Shown here piece after piece: positions 35,470 through 46,072 of a DNA stretch of 64,000 nucleotides (its first letter is position 1; the number at the start of each line of letters is the position of its first letter). The stretch is from Mercurialis annua (Eukaryota > Streptophyta > Magnoliopsida > Malpighiales > Euphorbiaceae): NCBI RefSeq assembly GCF_937616625.2, contig NC_065573.1, positions 20,289,001-20,353,000 on the forward strand, read 5' to 3'. The notes below the pieces were generated by a model, which had not been told where the DNA came from, did no database searches, and saw only the letters and a program-made list of their open reading frames with translations. Position numbers and translations under genes: made by a program.

Positions 35470-38400
35470 TCAAAATTGATTTCTTGAAGCACCATTTTCA
35501 GTATCAAGTGCATGGTATTCTGCATTGTATTTGACATCCTCTGCATCAGAGACATGATCCTTCTCACTGTTGTAAAAAAACAAGTGAACAACTTAGGCTC
35601 AAGCATAAAGGTGTACAAAAATTGTATAAAACCTAACTGAAAAAACCTCTTTTATTTGGTTCAACATTACAATTTTTTTAAGTTTGATTTGATTTTGAAC
35701 ATAAAAGAATTCCAGTAAGTTTTAGTGCAAATTGAACCAAGAAAAACATATGAACCGACTGATTCGGTATAAAAAAATTATATCCTTATAATTTTAATTC
35801 GGTTCCAAACGCAAAATCCCATAAATTGCCTAACAAATTCAAAGAATCGATAAGATGTGACATACTTGGTAGAATAAATGACCAATCCAGTGACGACAAT
35901 AGCAAAAGCAAGATAATATAACCAACCAACCTGCAAGCAATCCATAGGCATTGTCAGCCATAAAACTGAGTTGGAAACAACTATATATGACTGTTAATGA
36001 AGAGTAAAACTTTAAATGTACCTGCTGATGGTAGAAACATATTTGAATGATGACTATCCACGTATTAGATGTGGGAAAACAAAGAGAATACATTGTAGCT
36101 CCACTCATCTGCATTTGCATATATACTACTCCTTTAGAGACTATGAAACCGAAAAAACAAAATCAAGAAACAAATGATATCATGTATATGGAGTTTGGAA
36201 ATGGACCTCTAGAACAAATGAGAAAATGGAGTATATTGTGAAGGTTAAAACAGTGTAAGCAGCTAAGGCTATTATCTGCAAAACAAAGCAAACATGATTA
36301 GAAAATATACACAAACCTATGTTGCGGAAATGCTGAAATAGACTAACGCTAACCCATATTGCACAAAACAGAAATACTGAAAAAATTAAAGGTAAAATGA
36401 TTCTTTTTATAAGAATAGAGGATATTAAACTCTGTAGATCATTAGACTTTACTCAAATTACAGAAAGATCACTAAAAAAACTTTATTTACAAAATGGTCA
36501 TTGAACTATATCTTTTATTACAAAAATGTTTATGTTGTTACAAAAACAACACTAAACTTTTCGTGAATTACAAAAATGTCACTAGATAATACCTCTTATT
36601 ACAAAAAGATCACTCAACTATGTTCCTTTTTGTAATTTTGGTATGCCACGTCAGCAAAAATGTTGCGTTTTTGCTTAAAACGCAACGTTTTAGATGGCTG
36701 AACCCCTTTGTAATAAAAGGTATAGTTTAATGACCATTTTGTAACAAAAGTTTTTTAGAATCCTTTCTGTAATTTGAGGAAAGTTTAGTGATCTAAAGAG
36801 TTTAATATCCTCAGAATAGATTATAAATTAAGTTTCGGAGTTTTAAAAGCGTTTTCGGAAACGAAAACGCTGAAGAAAAGGAATCGACAAGTTTCCGTAC
36901 AACATAGAGAATAATTTATGAATATAAAGTCTTGGAGTTTTCAAAATGGAAACAAGACGCTGAAAGTTAGGAGTGACAAAGTTCGGGCAACAAATAATTT
37001 CATGTATCACTAGTTAGTAGTGACCATATAGGGTTCAAGTTGAAGAAATTGGAGCATATAACTTACAAGATCAGCCGACAATTCCACTGACTGCAAGCTC
37101 TTTAATTCTAAAGTAGATCTAACAGAATGTTATAGAAATCAATGCCATCAAAATAGTGAAAGATTGGTACGGACATAATTAGTAGCAAACTATGGCCTAT
37201 ACATAATTACAAGTAGAGAAATATGTGCATATATAGTAGACTTCAAAAGGATACGTCTGAACTATGCTCACAAGAAATCCATAAGCACCAATCATAGCTA
37301 GCATTTCAACTCGATCATTGTTCTTAACACAAAATTCCTGCAATTTTAAGGAGTAATGAGACTGAGTGGTAGATTCATATGTGCAATTTATAGCAGAGTG
37401 ATATTTTCACCAACCTCACCAACGTTACTAAAGGCAAAGAACAGTGTCCCGGCGATGACAATCATGTCACCAAATAGAGTTCTTGACGCACCTAAAAAAT
37501 ACAAAAAGATATGAGTTCTCATTGGCAATCATATAAAATTGCAAGCTATTTTGATGCTAAATCCGGGTCTATTTCGCTTCTTTGTCGCTGATTTCTAGAC
37601 TTTTGAACTCAGACTTAAGCCATTGACATATTTAAACTATAATCATGATCAGATAGCAGCTGTATCCGCTGATTCATTACTAGCATGACTACATCTATGG
37701 TCAAAAACCAAGGCATAGCAAGGGTGGGCTGCTGCCCTCTTAAACGCAAGTTATTGGTTGTCTCCGGCTTCCTTTCTACCTCTTCCATTATTTTTTCCAT
37801 TAATGCTCTCATTCCATCCTGCTTCTCCAGTCATGACTCATGAGCCACTTGTCTGGTCTCTCATTCCTCTCCCTTCATTTTCTGATTCCGCCGCTGATTA
37901 CATAATAATAAACCACTAAGAACAAGTCTAAGAATAAGCATCATACCTCCACCACCAATGCCAACATCAGAGAGGATCAGCAAGCCAAACCCAAGCACAC
38001 ACAGGGCTGCACCAAAAAACTGCCATAACGAATATCGCGTGCCAAGGAAAAACCAAGTGAATATTATGACCCATGCTATTGAGAAAGATTGCAATAACGT
38101 CACACTAGTAATGGATGTGAACTGATATGATTTGTTATCTGCATAAGAATCAGCAAAATGATTACTGATTAAGATTTAAGAATGCTTAAATCAGCTGCCT
38201 AGATCTCCATTTCAAAATCCTAAAGAGTATGTTTGTTGCAGGAACACTTACTGACTTCAACATTTCAGCGGTTATGATCTCAATTCTAATTTTAAATTGC
38301 GAATGGGTATCCTATGTCACATGGAAATTTGTTTAACTCTTAAATTTCAGCATTTCGTATTCGACTCTGAAAACACTCAAGAAACTCCACAACTTATATT

Positions 38401-39014
38401 TCATTAGTTCGTTTTTCGTTTCAGGATATGTTTTCGAAACTCCAAAAGTTATATTTATGAGTTATACTTGTAAACAAGACCATACTGGGTATCATACCAT
38501 ACTAATTAAATTGCATAAATACATCATTTATCTGATCAAACAGAGCATATTGAAAGATAAAAAGGAAATGGTCAACTTTGAATTACTTACAGAGGAAAAT
38601 GGCCTGGACATCAAGAAATCCAAGAAGGAGATACCAATACCAAGAAACCTACAAAACAAAATCAAGAATTGTCTGTGAAAGTAAACTACCTAACATATAT
38701 CTCAAAGTTAAATACCTAAGATATACCATTGGTTTCTGATTTCTGTAGATCAAGATGCTGCCATATACCAAAGCTAAACTCAAGTAAGTGAAAGTACCTT
38801 GAGCAACAGGTGCATCAACACCTATACCAAGAACAGATTTGTAAATTCTTAGCAAATTGGTATAAAAATTCAAGAATAGAAAATTAATGTTACCAAGATT
38901 GGCTATTAGAGAGGAACTGAAGCTCATTAATGCAAGCAAAATAGAAACCAGTTGACCAAGAAGAAGCAAGCACAGAGTTCTCCATGTCAGATTTCTTCTC
39001 CACCAGCTCCTCAT
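35470..39014 (-). CDS. SLC35F-like (DUF914) transporter, copy B
   Basis: Tandem paralogue of copy A with the same eleven-exon structure: 39014-38894, 38821-38727, 38648-38591, 38138-37947, 37491-37415, 37337-37255, 37118-37067, 36275-36207, 36108-36022, 35930-35866, 35566-35470. All join in frame to 331 aa; an in-frame ATG at 39047 would add 11 residues (342 aa), but the matching codon in A is CTG, which favours 39014. Motifs: SLIANLGVDAPVAQG, LALVYGSILIYRNQKP, FLDVQAIF, FTSITSVTLLQSFSIAW, ALCVLGFGLLILSD, FSNVGEEFCVKN, MSGATMYSL, VGWLYYLAFAIVVTGL. The C-terminal tail is 32 residues, five fewer than in A. No stop, frameshift or damaged splice site was seen, so A and B both appear functional. 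Substrate unknown. Confidence 0.91.
36419..36812. mobile_element. Foldback element in intron 7 of copy B
   Basis: Long inverted arms start AGGATATTAAACTCTGTAG and, inverted on the right, AGGATATTAAACTCTTTAG, and continue through CAAATTACAGAAAGGAT-like and ACAAAATGGTCATT blocks. Flanks AAGAATAG and CAGAATAG match at 7 of 8. The copy A intron lacks it. Confidence 0.8.
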
Positions 39015-39047
39015 TTTATTGCTTAAATTCAAATTGCAAGAACTCAT

Positions 39048-40680
39048 TCATGTTGTCATATAAAATAGAAGCATTTTGAAAGTCTCAAATTCAAATCTCC
39101 ACACAATCACATGGGGAGGTCTTGAGTTGGAGTGTGAAAATGAATTATTTTCTATTGCCTCGCCTACTTCACAACCTCAGATGAATAAAAAACAGATGTT
39201 GTCAAAATCAGCTAATATAAGTTGTTGGACAATAATACACAATTGCTTTTGTTGACTTGTCTTTTATAAATACCAAACACATTTATCATTACAATTAATA
39301 TTTTAATCTTGTTTTATGAGAAATACTTGTATGAACCTAATTCGCCACGTAGGATCATGACGAACTAGGTTCACACAAGAATTTCTCTTCTTTTACATAG
39401 CGACCTGTCACTAAAGAATATCCCTATAAAGGGAGAAGTGCAAAAATGACCCTAACGTTAGTACCGCATTTCAACTATGATCTTAATGATTTTTCAGGAG
39501 CAAAAATGGTCACATACTAAAGTTGAAAGCAAAAATGTGTTAACATAGATCAAAATTTTCCTACAGGTATGAAAAATAAAATAAAAGGTGAAAGCTGAAG
39601 TATTTAATGAGAAAGAAGTAAGTCAACTAAATAGCTCCATACCATATGACTACTATAAGCTTTTAAATAATATCTAATGCCCACCACCTTTTTCAGACAT
39701 TTTATCAAACAGTTTATGCGTGTGATGTAAAAACAGCACCAATTAATCCCAAAGTAGCAATCTTTATCAAAATGTTAATCCAAAATACTTGAGCCAAATC
39801 ATAATAGCATATTGAAGTAAGTAGGAACTGAAAATTTGAAAAATAAAATTCTGTATATGATACATTTGGTTCATGGAATGAAATAGAATAACTATTCTAT
39901 AAGGAATGGAATAGTCATTTTTTAGTTTTTGAGAGGAGTACTTATTCTACAAAATCCTGAAATAGCAATTCCGTGGAATACCTATTCCATGAACCAAAGT
40001 AAAGAATTTTCATTCTATACGGAATAGCTATTCCATTCCGCACCTATTTCAATAACCAAACGTGGCCTAAATAGTAGATGGGATCATTTTAAAAAAGGAT
40101 GAAAAGGTGGCAAATTTGTGAGGTTTGGGTAGAACCAGATGAGAACACTAAAATTACTCTGAACTAATGAAATAACCATTTTAAAGCTGAGTAAACAAAG
40201 ATGTGATTTTTTTTTGAGCTTTTATTGCTAATCATTGTTAGTTGATTGTAGTAATAACTTTATGAATTGCTGTTACTGCTTTGAAAATCAAACATATTTC
40301 TTTATGACTGTACGTAGTAATAACTTTATGAATTGTTACTCAAGGCTCAACACAACTACAGCTATAAATATACAATTCTATCTATTTAATTTCCTTCAAT
40401 TCAAATAAATTCTATTAAAAATTCTAAACATAATTATTTGAACCAAATTAACAACATAAAATGCAATGAACTAAACAAAAACGTTTATAAAAAATACAAA
40501 CTGAACAACTAAAACTATTGCAAAAAGGTTATTTAATTATCACTGTACGCTTTTATCTGATCTATTTCAGCAACATGTAATAAAATTTATGTTGATTATG
40601 ATTATGATTATGGCATGCAGGACATCTTCCAGCTTCAGCAGTCGGTGGAATTACTACTTACAGTCATAGGTTTGGGAACA
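39048..40680. other. 5' flank of copy B and spacer to the kinase
   Basis: No gene. At 39320-39390 a short foldback has arms AGAAATACTTGTATGAACCTA and its reverse complement. At about 39855-40072 is a foldback with GGTTCATGGAAT/ATTCCATGAACC arms and an AACCAAACGTGGCC right end (hAT-type). To 39770 it shares blocks with the 5' flank of copy A. Confidence 0.5.
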
Positions 40681-41556
40681 CTAACGCAAGCTTTGAAAAA
40701 AAGGATGTTGAAGTGCCTCAGCAGCACTAGGCCTTTTGCTCGGATCCCACGAGCACAGCGACCTAATCAAACTGACCGCTTCTTTACTTGCTGTTCCCAA
40801 CAGTAACGAGAAGTTCATACTGCCACATTTAGGGAACTCATATCCTAGTTTTCTTGCAAGATCCATTCCTTCAGACCAACATTCTACCGTTGGAGGTCCA
40901 ATTATCTTGCAAATCTTGAGCATCTGATCAGCGTCGCTTGTTCCAGGAAATAAAGGCCTGAAAATGTACAATTCTGCCATTATTGCACCCATTGACCACA
41001 TATCAACCTTTGAGCTATACGTATTCGACTGCAGCAACACCTCCGGTGCCCTAAACCACCGAGACATGACATACACCGTATACGGAGGTTGCCCATTGGT
41101 TTCTCTGGCGAATCCGAAATCTGCAATCTTGATTTTATCTCCTTTAACCAGTAAATTCTCAGGTTTCAAATCGCGATGAAAATAACCTTGCTCGTGCATG
41201 TAAGCAAGACCCTGGAAAACCTGAAAACACCAATGTCTGATTTCTGATTCCGAAAAGACTTGATTTAATGATCGTCTTTGTTTCATAAGTTGAAGTAGAT
41301 CGCAGTCCATAAACCCGAAAATAAAAAAGAGTTGTTGGTTCTGCAATACGATTTCCTTGAGCCGAATAATATTGGGATGATTTTTCAGTTTCAACAAGGC
41401 TTTAACTTCTCTTAAACTGAGACATTCTTCCCATGAATCATAACATCTTCTCATCATCTTAACAGCCACAGTTTCACCGGATGGTTTGTGGACAGCACGA
41501 AAAACTGTACCGTAACTACCACTGCCCATCTCATGAATGCACTGATACTTCTCCAT
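40681..41556 (-). CDS. RCK/MAK/MHK-type protein kinase, intronless
   Basis: A 291-residue Ser/Thr kinase of the CMGC group, closest to plant MHK/CDKF;4-type kinases (RCK/MAK/ICK relatives). Landmarks: Gly loop GSGSYG (11-16), Lys33, likely alpha-C Glu50 in SLREVKAL, HRDLKPEN (127-134), DFG (146-148), APE (170-172) and SWDPSKRPSA near the end. The activation loop reads TVY (160-162) where relatives have TEY, then MSRWFR in place of STRWYR. Nothing follows the kinase domain: the frame ends FFQSLR, whereas relatives carry a further tail of about 100 or more residues. Plant genes of this family usually have many introns and this has none, which suggests a retrocopy. The frame is fully open and all catalytic residues are present, so it may be active. 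It lies between transporter copies B and C on the same strand. Confidence 0.92.
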   Translation of the reverse strand: MEKYQCIHEMGSGSYGTVFRAVHKPSGETVAVKMMRRCYDSWEECLSLREVKALLKLKNHPNIIRLKEIVLQNQQLFFIFGFMDCDLLQLMKQRRSLNQVFSESEIRHWCFQVFQGLAYMHEQGYFHRDLKPENLLVKGDKIKIADFGFARETNGQPPYTVYVMSRWFRAPEVLLQSNTYSSKVDMWSMGAIMAELYIFRPLFPGTSDADQMLKICKIIGPPTVECWSEGMDLARKLGYEFPKCGSMNFSLLLGTASKEAVSLIRSLCSWDPSKRPSAAEALQHPFFQSLR

Positions 41557-43195
41557 TTTGTTTCTTGCGATAGAAGGAACAAAGAAACCCTAAGTTGAGT
41601 AATCTGAAAACCTAAAACCAGAGAGCGAGCCAATGACTATAAAAAAATGCGAGATATGATTAATGAATTGGGTATTAAATAGCAATTAGTAAGCACTTGG
41701 TTTCCTATGGACTTCAGTAATCCTTTTACTGTACAGTAAAGGATTAACTAACAAAAGAAATCCCAAAATAGCGGAGTTAGATAGTTTAATATAAAAGTGT
41801 AACTCTAATTTGAGGAGAAATTCTTAGGTGAACCTAGTTCACCACGTAGGATTATGAACCATTCATTTATTGTGTGACACATGTCCACAATAAACCTTTC
41901 CGACTTGTTGCAATTTTATCCAAATCTTTTAATTTTTGCAATACATAATATCCAAATTACATTATTTTGTTGCAATAATATCCAAATTGTACTTTTTATG
42001 TGATTTTTTTTTGAGTTTTTTGCCATTTTTTGGGACTTTTACTATATTATTATACATCAAAAAAAAAATAGCCTAATATTTTACTTTAAAACAACAAGTT
42101 TAACCATCAATTTGACTATTATTGCTAAAAAAATGCAATTTGGATATTATTGCAACAAAAAAATGCAATTTGGATATTATTACAAAAATTAAAAGGTTTG
42201 GATATAATTGCAACAAGTCGTAAAGGTTTGGGTTTTTTTTACCATTAGGCCTAGAATTAAAATAGGAAAGTAGCACATTTTAAGAAGCCCTAATGTCTTA
42301 AAAAAAATCTAACGTTGAAAATCAGTCAATTTTATCTTATTTTGCATTTTTTTCATTTCAATTATACCCTAAAGCACAAAATTGACCTTTTTTATTTGGC
42401 AAAAGTTCAAAAAAAAATTTCTAAATTGATCCTTTTTACATTAAATTAACTTTTTATATTAAATTGACCATTTTTGAAGAACTTTTTTGAATTTTTGTCA
42501 AATAAATAAAGGTCAATTTTATGCTTTAAGGTACAATTGAAATGAAAACAAAATGCAAAATAGAGTAAAATTGATAAATTTCCAACGTCAGGGTAGGATT
42601 GAAAAGGAAATGAAAGGTCGAGGTTTTTTTTAAGACATTAAGCTTTTTAAAAAAACTTACCTTCAGAACTTATAATTAATATTTAAAAAATATGAATCGT
42701 TATAGTTGATATATAGCCTCAAATTTTAATATTTTTAAAAATATTAAGACTATGTGTATCAGTGCATCCATGAGTTATCCTCGTGTTGCTTTCCTATTTT
42801 AAGTCTATGTCTCAGAGAGTACCAATTTAAAAGATATATAGGTACAATTGAAACTAAAGAAAAATAAGGAAAAAAGGTAATATTGATGATTTTAAAATTT
42901 AGGATATAAAAAAAAATGTGTTATTTTTAAAGATTTAGGCCTTAAAAAAATAATAGTTTCCAAAAATATATTTATGTACTTACAACTATGTTTTAAGAGG
43001 CAACTCAACAGTTGCAGTCTCTCAAATTGATCGATCAACGAATTTGGACTTCAAGTACATTTTTTTCCTTTCTCTTTTTTGCAGAAACAATCAACAACAC
43101 CTATATATGTCATGAGTTGTTTTTTCGCTCCCAAAATTATTTTGTGAGGAAATCCAGAACTTTATTAGTCGTTTTTGGTGGGATAATAATGAAAG
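41557..43195. repeat. Intergenic foldback elements upstream of the kinase
   Basis: No gene. About 41895-42235 is a foldback with arms CGACTTGTTGCAATTTTATCC and its inverted copy, repeated around CAATAATATCCAAATTG. 42287-42643 is a second foldback with ends GCCCTAATGTCTTAAAAAAA and, inverted, GCTTAATGTCTTAAAAAAAA; its flanks (TTTTAAGAA, TTTTTAAAA) match only partly. The remainder is AT-rich with nothing recognised. Confidence 0.55.
41636..41648 (-). promoter_or_regulatory. TATA-like box upstream of the kinase
   Basis: TTTTTTTATAGTC on the minus strand, about 80-92 nt upstream of the ATG, directly followed by ATTGG. Position and sequence are compatible with a core promoter; weak evidence. Confidence 0.35.
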
Positions 43196-44036
43196 GGCTA
43201 ATCCCCTCAAAAACTATTGATATTTTTTTTTAATAACACCCCGACCTTATAATTTTGTCAGCTGCATCCTATTTTGTATTTTTATGTTTCAATAGCACCC
43301 TAAAATATTAAATTGAATTCTTTTCATTTGGATAAAGTTCAAAACAAATTCTTCATATTTTTAAAAAACTCTAAATATCATATGATGTTTTAAATTATAC
43401 GTATAAACCCTCTTCTCTATAACAAAAAATATATAAATAAATAAATTAAATAAAAAATCATCACCTCCCTTCGGACCCGCCGCCGCTCTCCGTCACCACC
43501 TCCATTTGAACTCCGTCACCGGTCTTACATGGAAGACGAGCACCGGTCTTCCATGGAAGACCAGATCTGCTGATCTTCCCCATGGAAGACCAGTAACAGA
43601 TTCGCTGGTCTTCCATGGAAGACCAGCTGGTCGTCTTCCATGGAAGACGACCAGCTCGTCTCCGGTAGAGACCGGAGAGCGGCGGGTGGCGGCCCGGCGG
43701 GGATGGCGGATTCCGTTTTAAATATTTATTTAATTTTGAATTAAATAATTAATTATATATGTATTTAATTAATTTTTTTATTTAGGATTTATTTGAAAGT
43801 TTTTAAAGTTAAGAAACTTATTAGAATTTGTCTAAGTAGAAAAAGGTATAAAATGACCCTTCAATTTGTTTGTTTTATAAAATTTAATCCTTATAATAGT
43901 AAAATCATCTATTTTTTCTAAATTAGGGTGCTATTGAAACGTAAAAATACGAAACAGGGTGCAATTGACGAAATTGCAAAGTCAGGGTGTTATTGAAAAA
44001 AAAATGAAAGGTCGGTAGTTTTTAAGGTGATTAGTC
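43196..44036. mobile_element. Mutator-like element with GC-rich palindromic cargo
   Basis: Inverted ends GGCTAATCCCCTCAAAAACT and, on the right arm, GACTAATCACCTTAAAAACT, followed on both arms by CAATAACACCC[C/T]GAC-like blocks. Perfect 9-bp duplication TAATGAAAG at 43187-43195 and 44037-44045. The middle (about 43465-43720) is GC-rich and contains at least five near-palindromes built on GTCTTCCATGGAAGAC, including a perfect 32-bp palindrome at 43625-43656. No protein is recognisable. Confidence 0.9.
43528..43656. repeat. Palindrome array on GTCTTCCATGGAAGAC
   Basis: Successive units centred near 43533, 43553, 43581, 43617 and 43640, each a full or partial GGTCTTCCATGGAAGACC palindrome separated by about 20-35 bp. 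The last extends to a perfect 32-bp inverted repeat (43625-43656). Confidence 0.92.
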
Positions 44037-44415
44037 TAATGAAAGCTATATAATAAGATTCACTCGCTTAATTATATATTTATAGTTTATTCTGATATAT
44101 TGTATTTTTTTTTTTTGAACTTTAAATATTAATTTATATATTTTATTAATAAATAGTTAGATTATGGATCATTCAAATTAATTTATACGTATACATGTAT
44201 GAGTTTTTGTTAAATTATTGAATAATTTATTATAATTTCAATTTACTAAATAAAAATAGGACTCAATTAAAAAATCATTGAATTCGTAAGCTTTTGATGA
44301 GTTCGAGAAATACTCAATAGATAAATTCGAAACACGACTCGAAAATAAATGAGTCAATTTCATTTATTCAATGTTCGACATGACTCGACTTGTTTACACC
44401 CCTAATATAAATTAA

Positions 44416-44813
44416 GGTTAATTATTTATAAAATCACCATCTTTAGACCTATTTTCCATTTAATTACGTTTTTTAAATGTTGTCATATAAAACCGACAAC
44501 TTTCAATTTTTTTTCAAATTTATCACTGTTTAAAATTCGGGGAATATCAAATGAAAATCCGTTATAATTTTTTTTTTAAAAGTCGTGATAAAATTAAAAA
44601 AAAGTATAAGATACTGATTCAATATTTAATTAAATCTTGCAACAATACTCTACCACATCTATTACCGTGTACCTAGTCATCAAAATTTTATGGATTTTAA
44701 AACGTTGATAGAACTGAGAAAAAATAAAAAACTGGTGATTTTGTATGACAATTTTTAAAGGACGTGATTGAATTAAAAATAGGTAGGTGATGATTTTATA
44801 TATACTTAACTCT
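44416..44813. mobile_element. Mutator-like MITE sharing its target with the next
   Basis: Inverted arms GGTTAATTATTTATAAAATC and, on the right, GTTAAGTATATATAAAATC, with [16 protein letters not shown] interiors. The 9-bp duplication ATAAATTAA (44407-44415, 44814-44822) extends to 10 bp. The right duplication overlaps the left duplication of the next element. Confidence 0.8.
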
Positions 44814-44823
44814 ATAAATTAAG

Positions 44824-45852
44824 GAGAAAATTACTCTAAGCCCCATCACATATGTCATAATTAACATTTTGGTATCTCTTATTTGAAAATCAAATGATAT
44901 GATCCCTCATTTTTGTTTCTGTCAACGATTTAATTCCTCCGTCCATTTTTTGTATTAGTCTAAGAAGCACGGAAACTTCGATAAAATCGCGTTTTCCGTT
45001 TCGGAAACGTTTCGGAAACCGGAAACTGTTGGACACCCGTACGAAACGTTTCGGGCCGTTTCTGTAAATAATAAAAATTAAAATTTGTAAAAAATTTAAA
45101 ATTATTACCCACAAATAAAAAAAATCTAACTAGCTACCCATAAATATTTTATTTGTGTTGAATTATATTATATTTTTTATATATTTATAAAATTTTAAAT
45201 ATTTAGTACATTAAATTGAATTATTTTGTTAATTATCATAAATATTTAAATAATATTTTTATAAATATATCCCTAAATTTTTGTTATTTACACGTTTCCC
45301 CCACGTTTCGTGTCCTTCATTTTGAAAAACTTTCGTTTCCCCGTGTCTGTTTCGTATCGTTTCCGTTTCCCGTTTCCGTTTCCTTGCTACTTAGGTATTA
45401 GTCAACTGAATCAAAGGATCAAATTAAAAAAAATCACTTTAGTACTTAAACTTATATTTCTTATATATCTAAATTAAAATTATATTATTATGAGATTTAG
45501 TGATTTAACGGCTTCAATTTAATTTTGGAAAAAATATTTTTAAAAATTTCAAATGTTTTATTTTTGTTTTAAAAACTAAATGAAGTAAAAAAGTTATTGA
45601 AAAAAAGTGAGAAGTAAATTAAATAAATCAAATTTTATCAATTTGTAATTTTTATTTATATCTGTGTCAAAAATAAATTTAAGGACTAAATTGAAATTTA
45701 ATTTTTTTTAGTTAAGTCCTTTTACTCAATTGACTAACACTAAAAATAGACGGAGGAACTAAACTGTTGATGGAAATAAAAGTGGGATATCAAATTGTTT
45801 GATTTTCAAACAAAAAGGATAAAAAAGTGTGGGGCTTTATAATAATTTGCTC
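44824..45852. mobile_element. Mutator-like MITE split by a hAT element
   Basis: Inverted ends GAGAAAATTACTCTAAGCCCC and GAGCAAATTATTATAAAGCCCC (right arm, inverted); arms share GATTTTCAAA, TCCGTC and CAACAGTTTAG-like blocks. Perfect 9-bp duplication TAAATTAAG at 44815-44823 and 45853-45861. The hAT-like element at 44960-45394 is inserted in its left arm. Confidence 0.88.
44960..45394. mobile_element. hAT-like MITE with perfect 8-bp TSD
   Basis: Ends CTAAGAAGCACGGAAAC and, inverted on the right, CTAAGTAGCAAGGAAAC; subterminal GTTTCGG/CCGTTTCC repeats. Perfect duplication GTATTAGT at 44952-44959 and 45395-45402. Nested in 44824-45852. Confidence 0.92.
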
Positions 45853-46072
45853 TAAATTAAGTTACGGTAATTTTGTTTTGCTAATTTCTGAATTCATAAT
45901 TTTAGGCTCAATGGGATAGAATTTTAGGCGATTGTGATAATAAGGGACAACAAAAGCATAATGATTCTGATATGTCTTTCATTGTTCATTATAAACTACA
46001 CAATCTTTCTATAATTAAAACATAATTATCATGAATCCCAAAAATTGATTTTTTGAAGCACCATTTTCATTA

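Noticed and set aside
39048..39080. Upstream ATG at 39047 as the start of copy B
   Set aside because: Kept only as an alternative: the matching codon in copy A is CTG, so the shared ATG at 39014/29566 is the better supported start.
43506..43721. 71-codon frame with HGRPAG/WKT repeats
   Set aside because: Reads through the GTCTTCCATGGAAGAC palindromes of a Mutator-like element.
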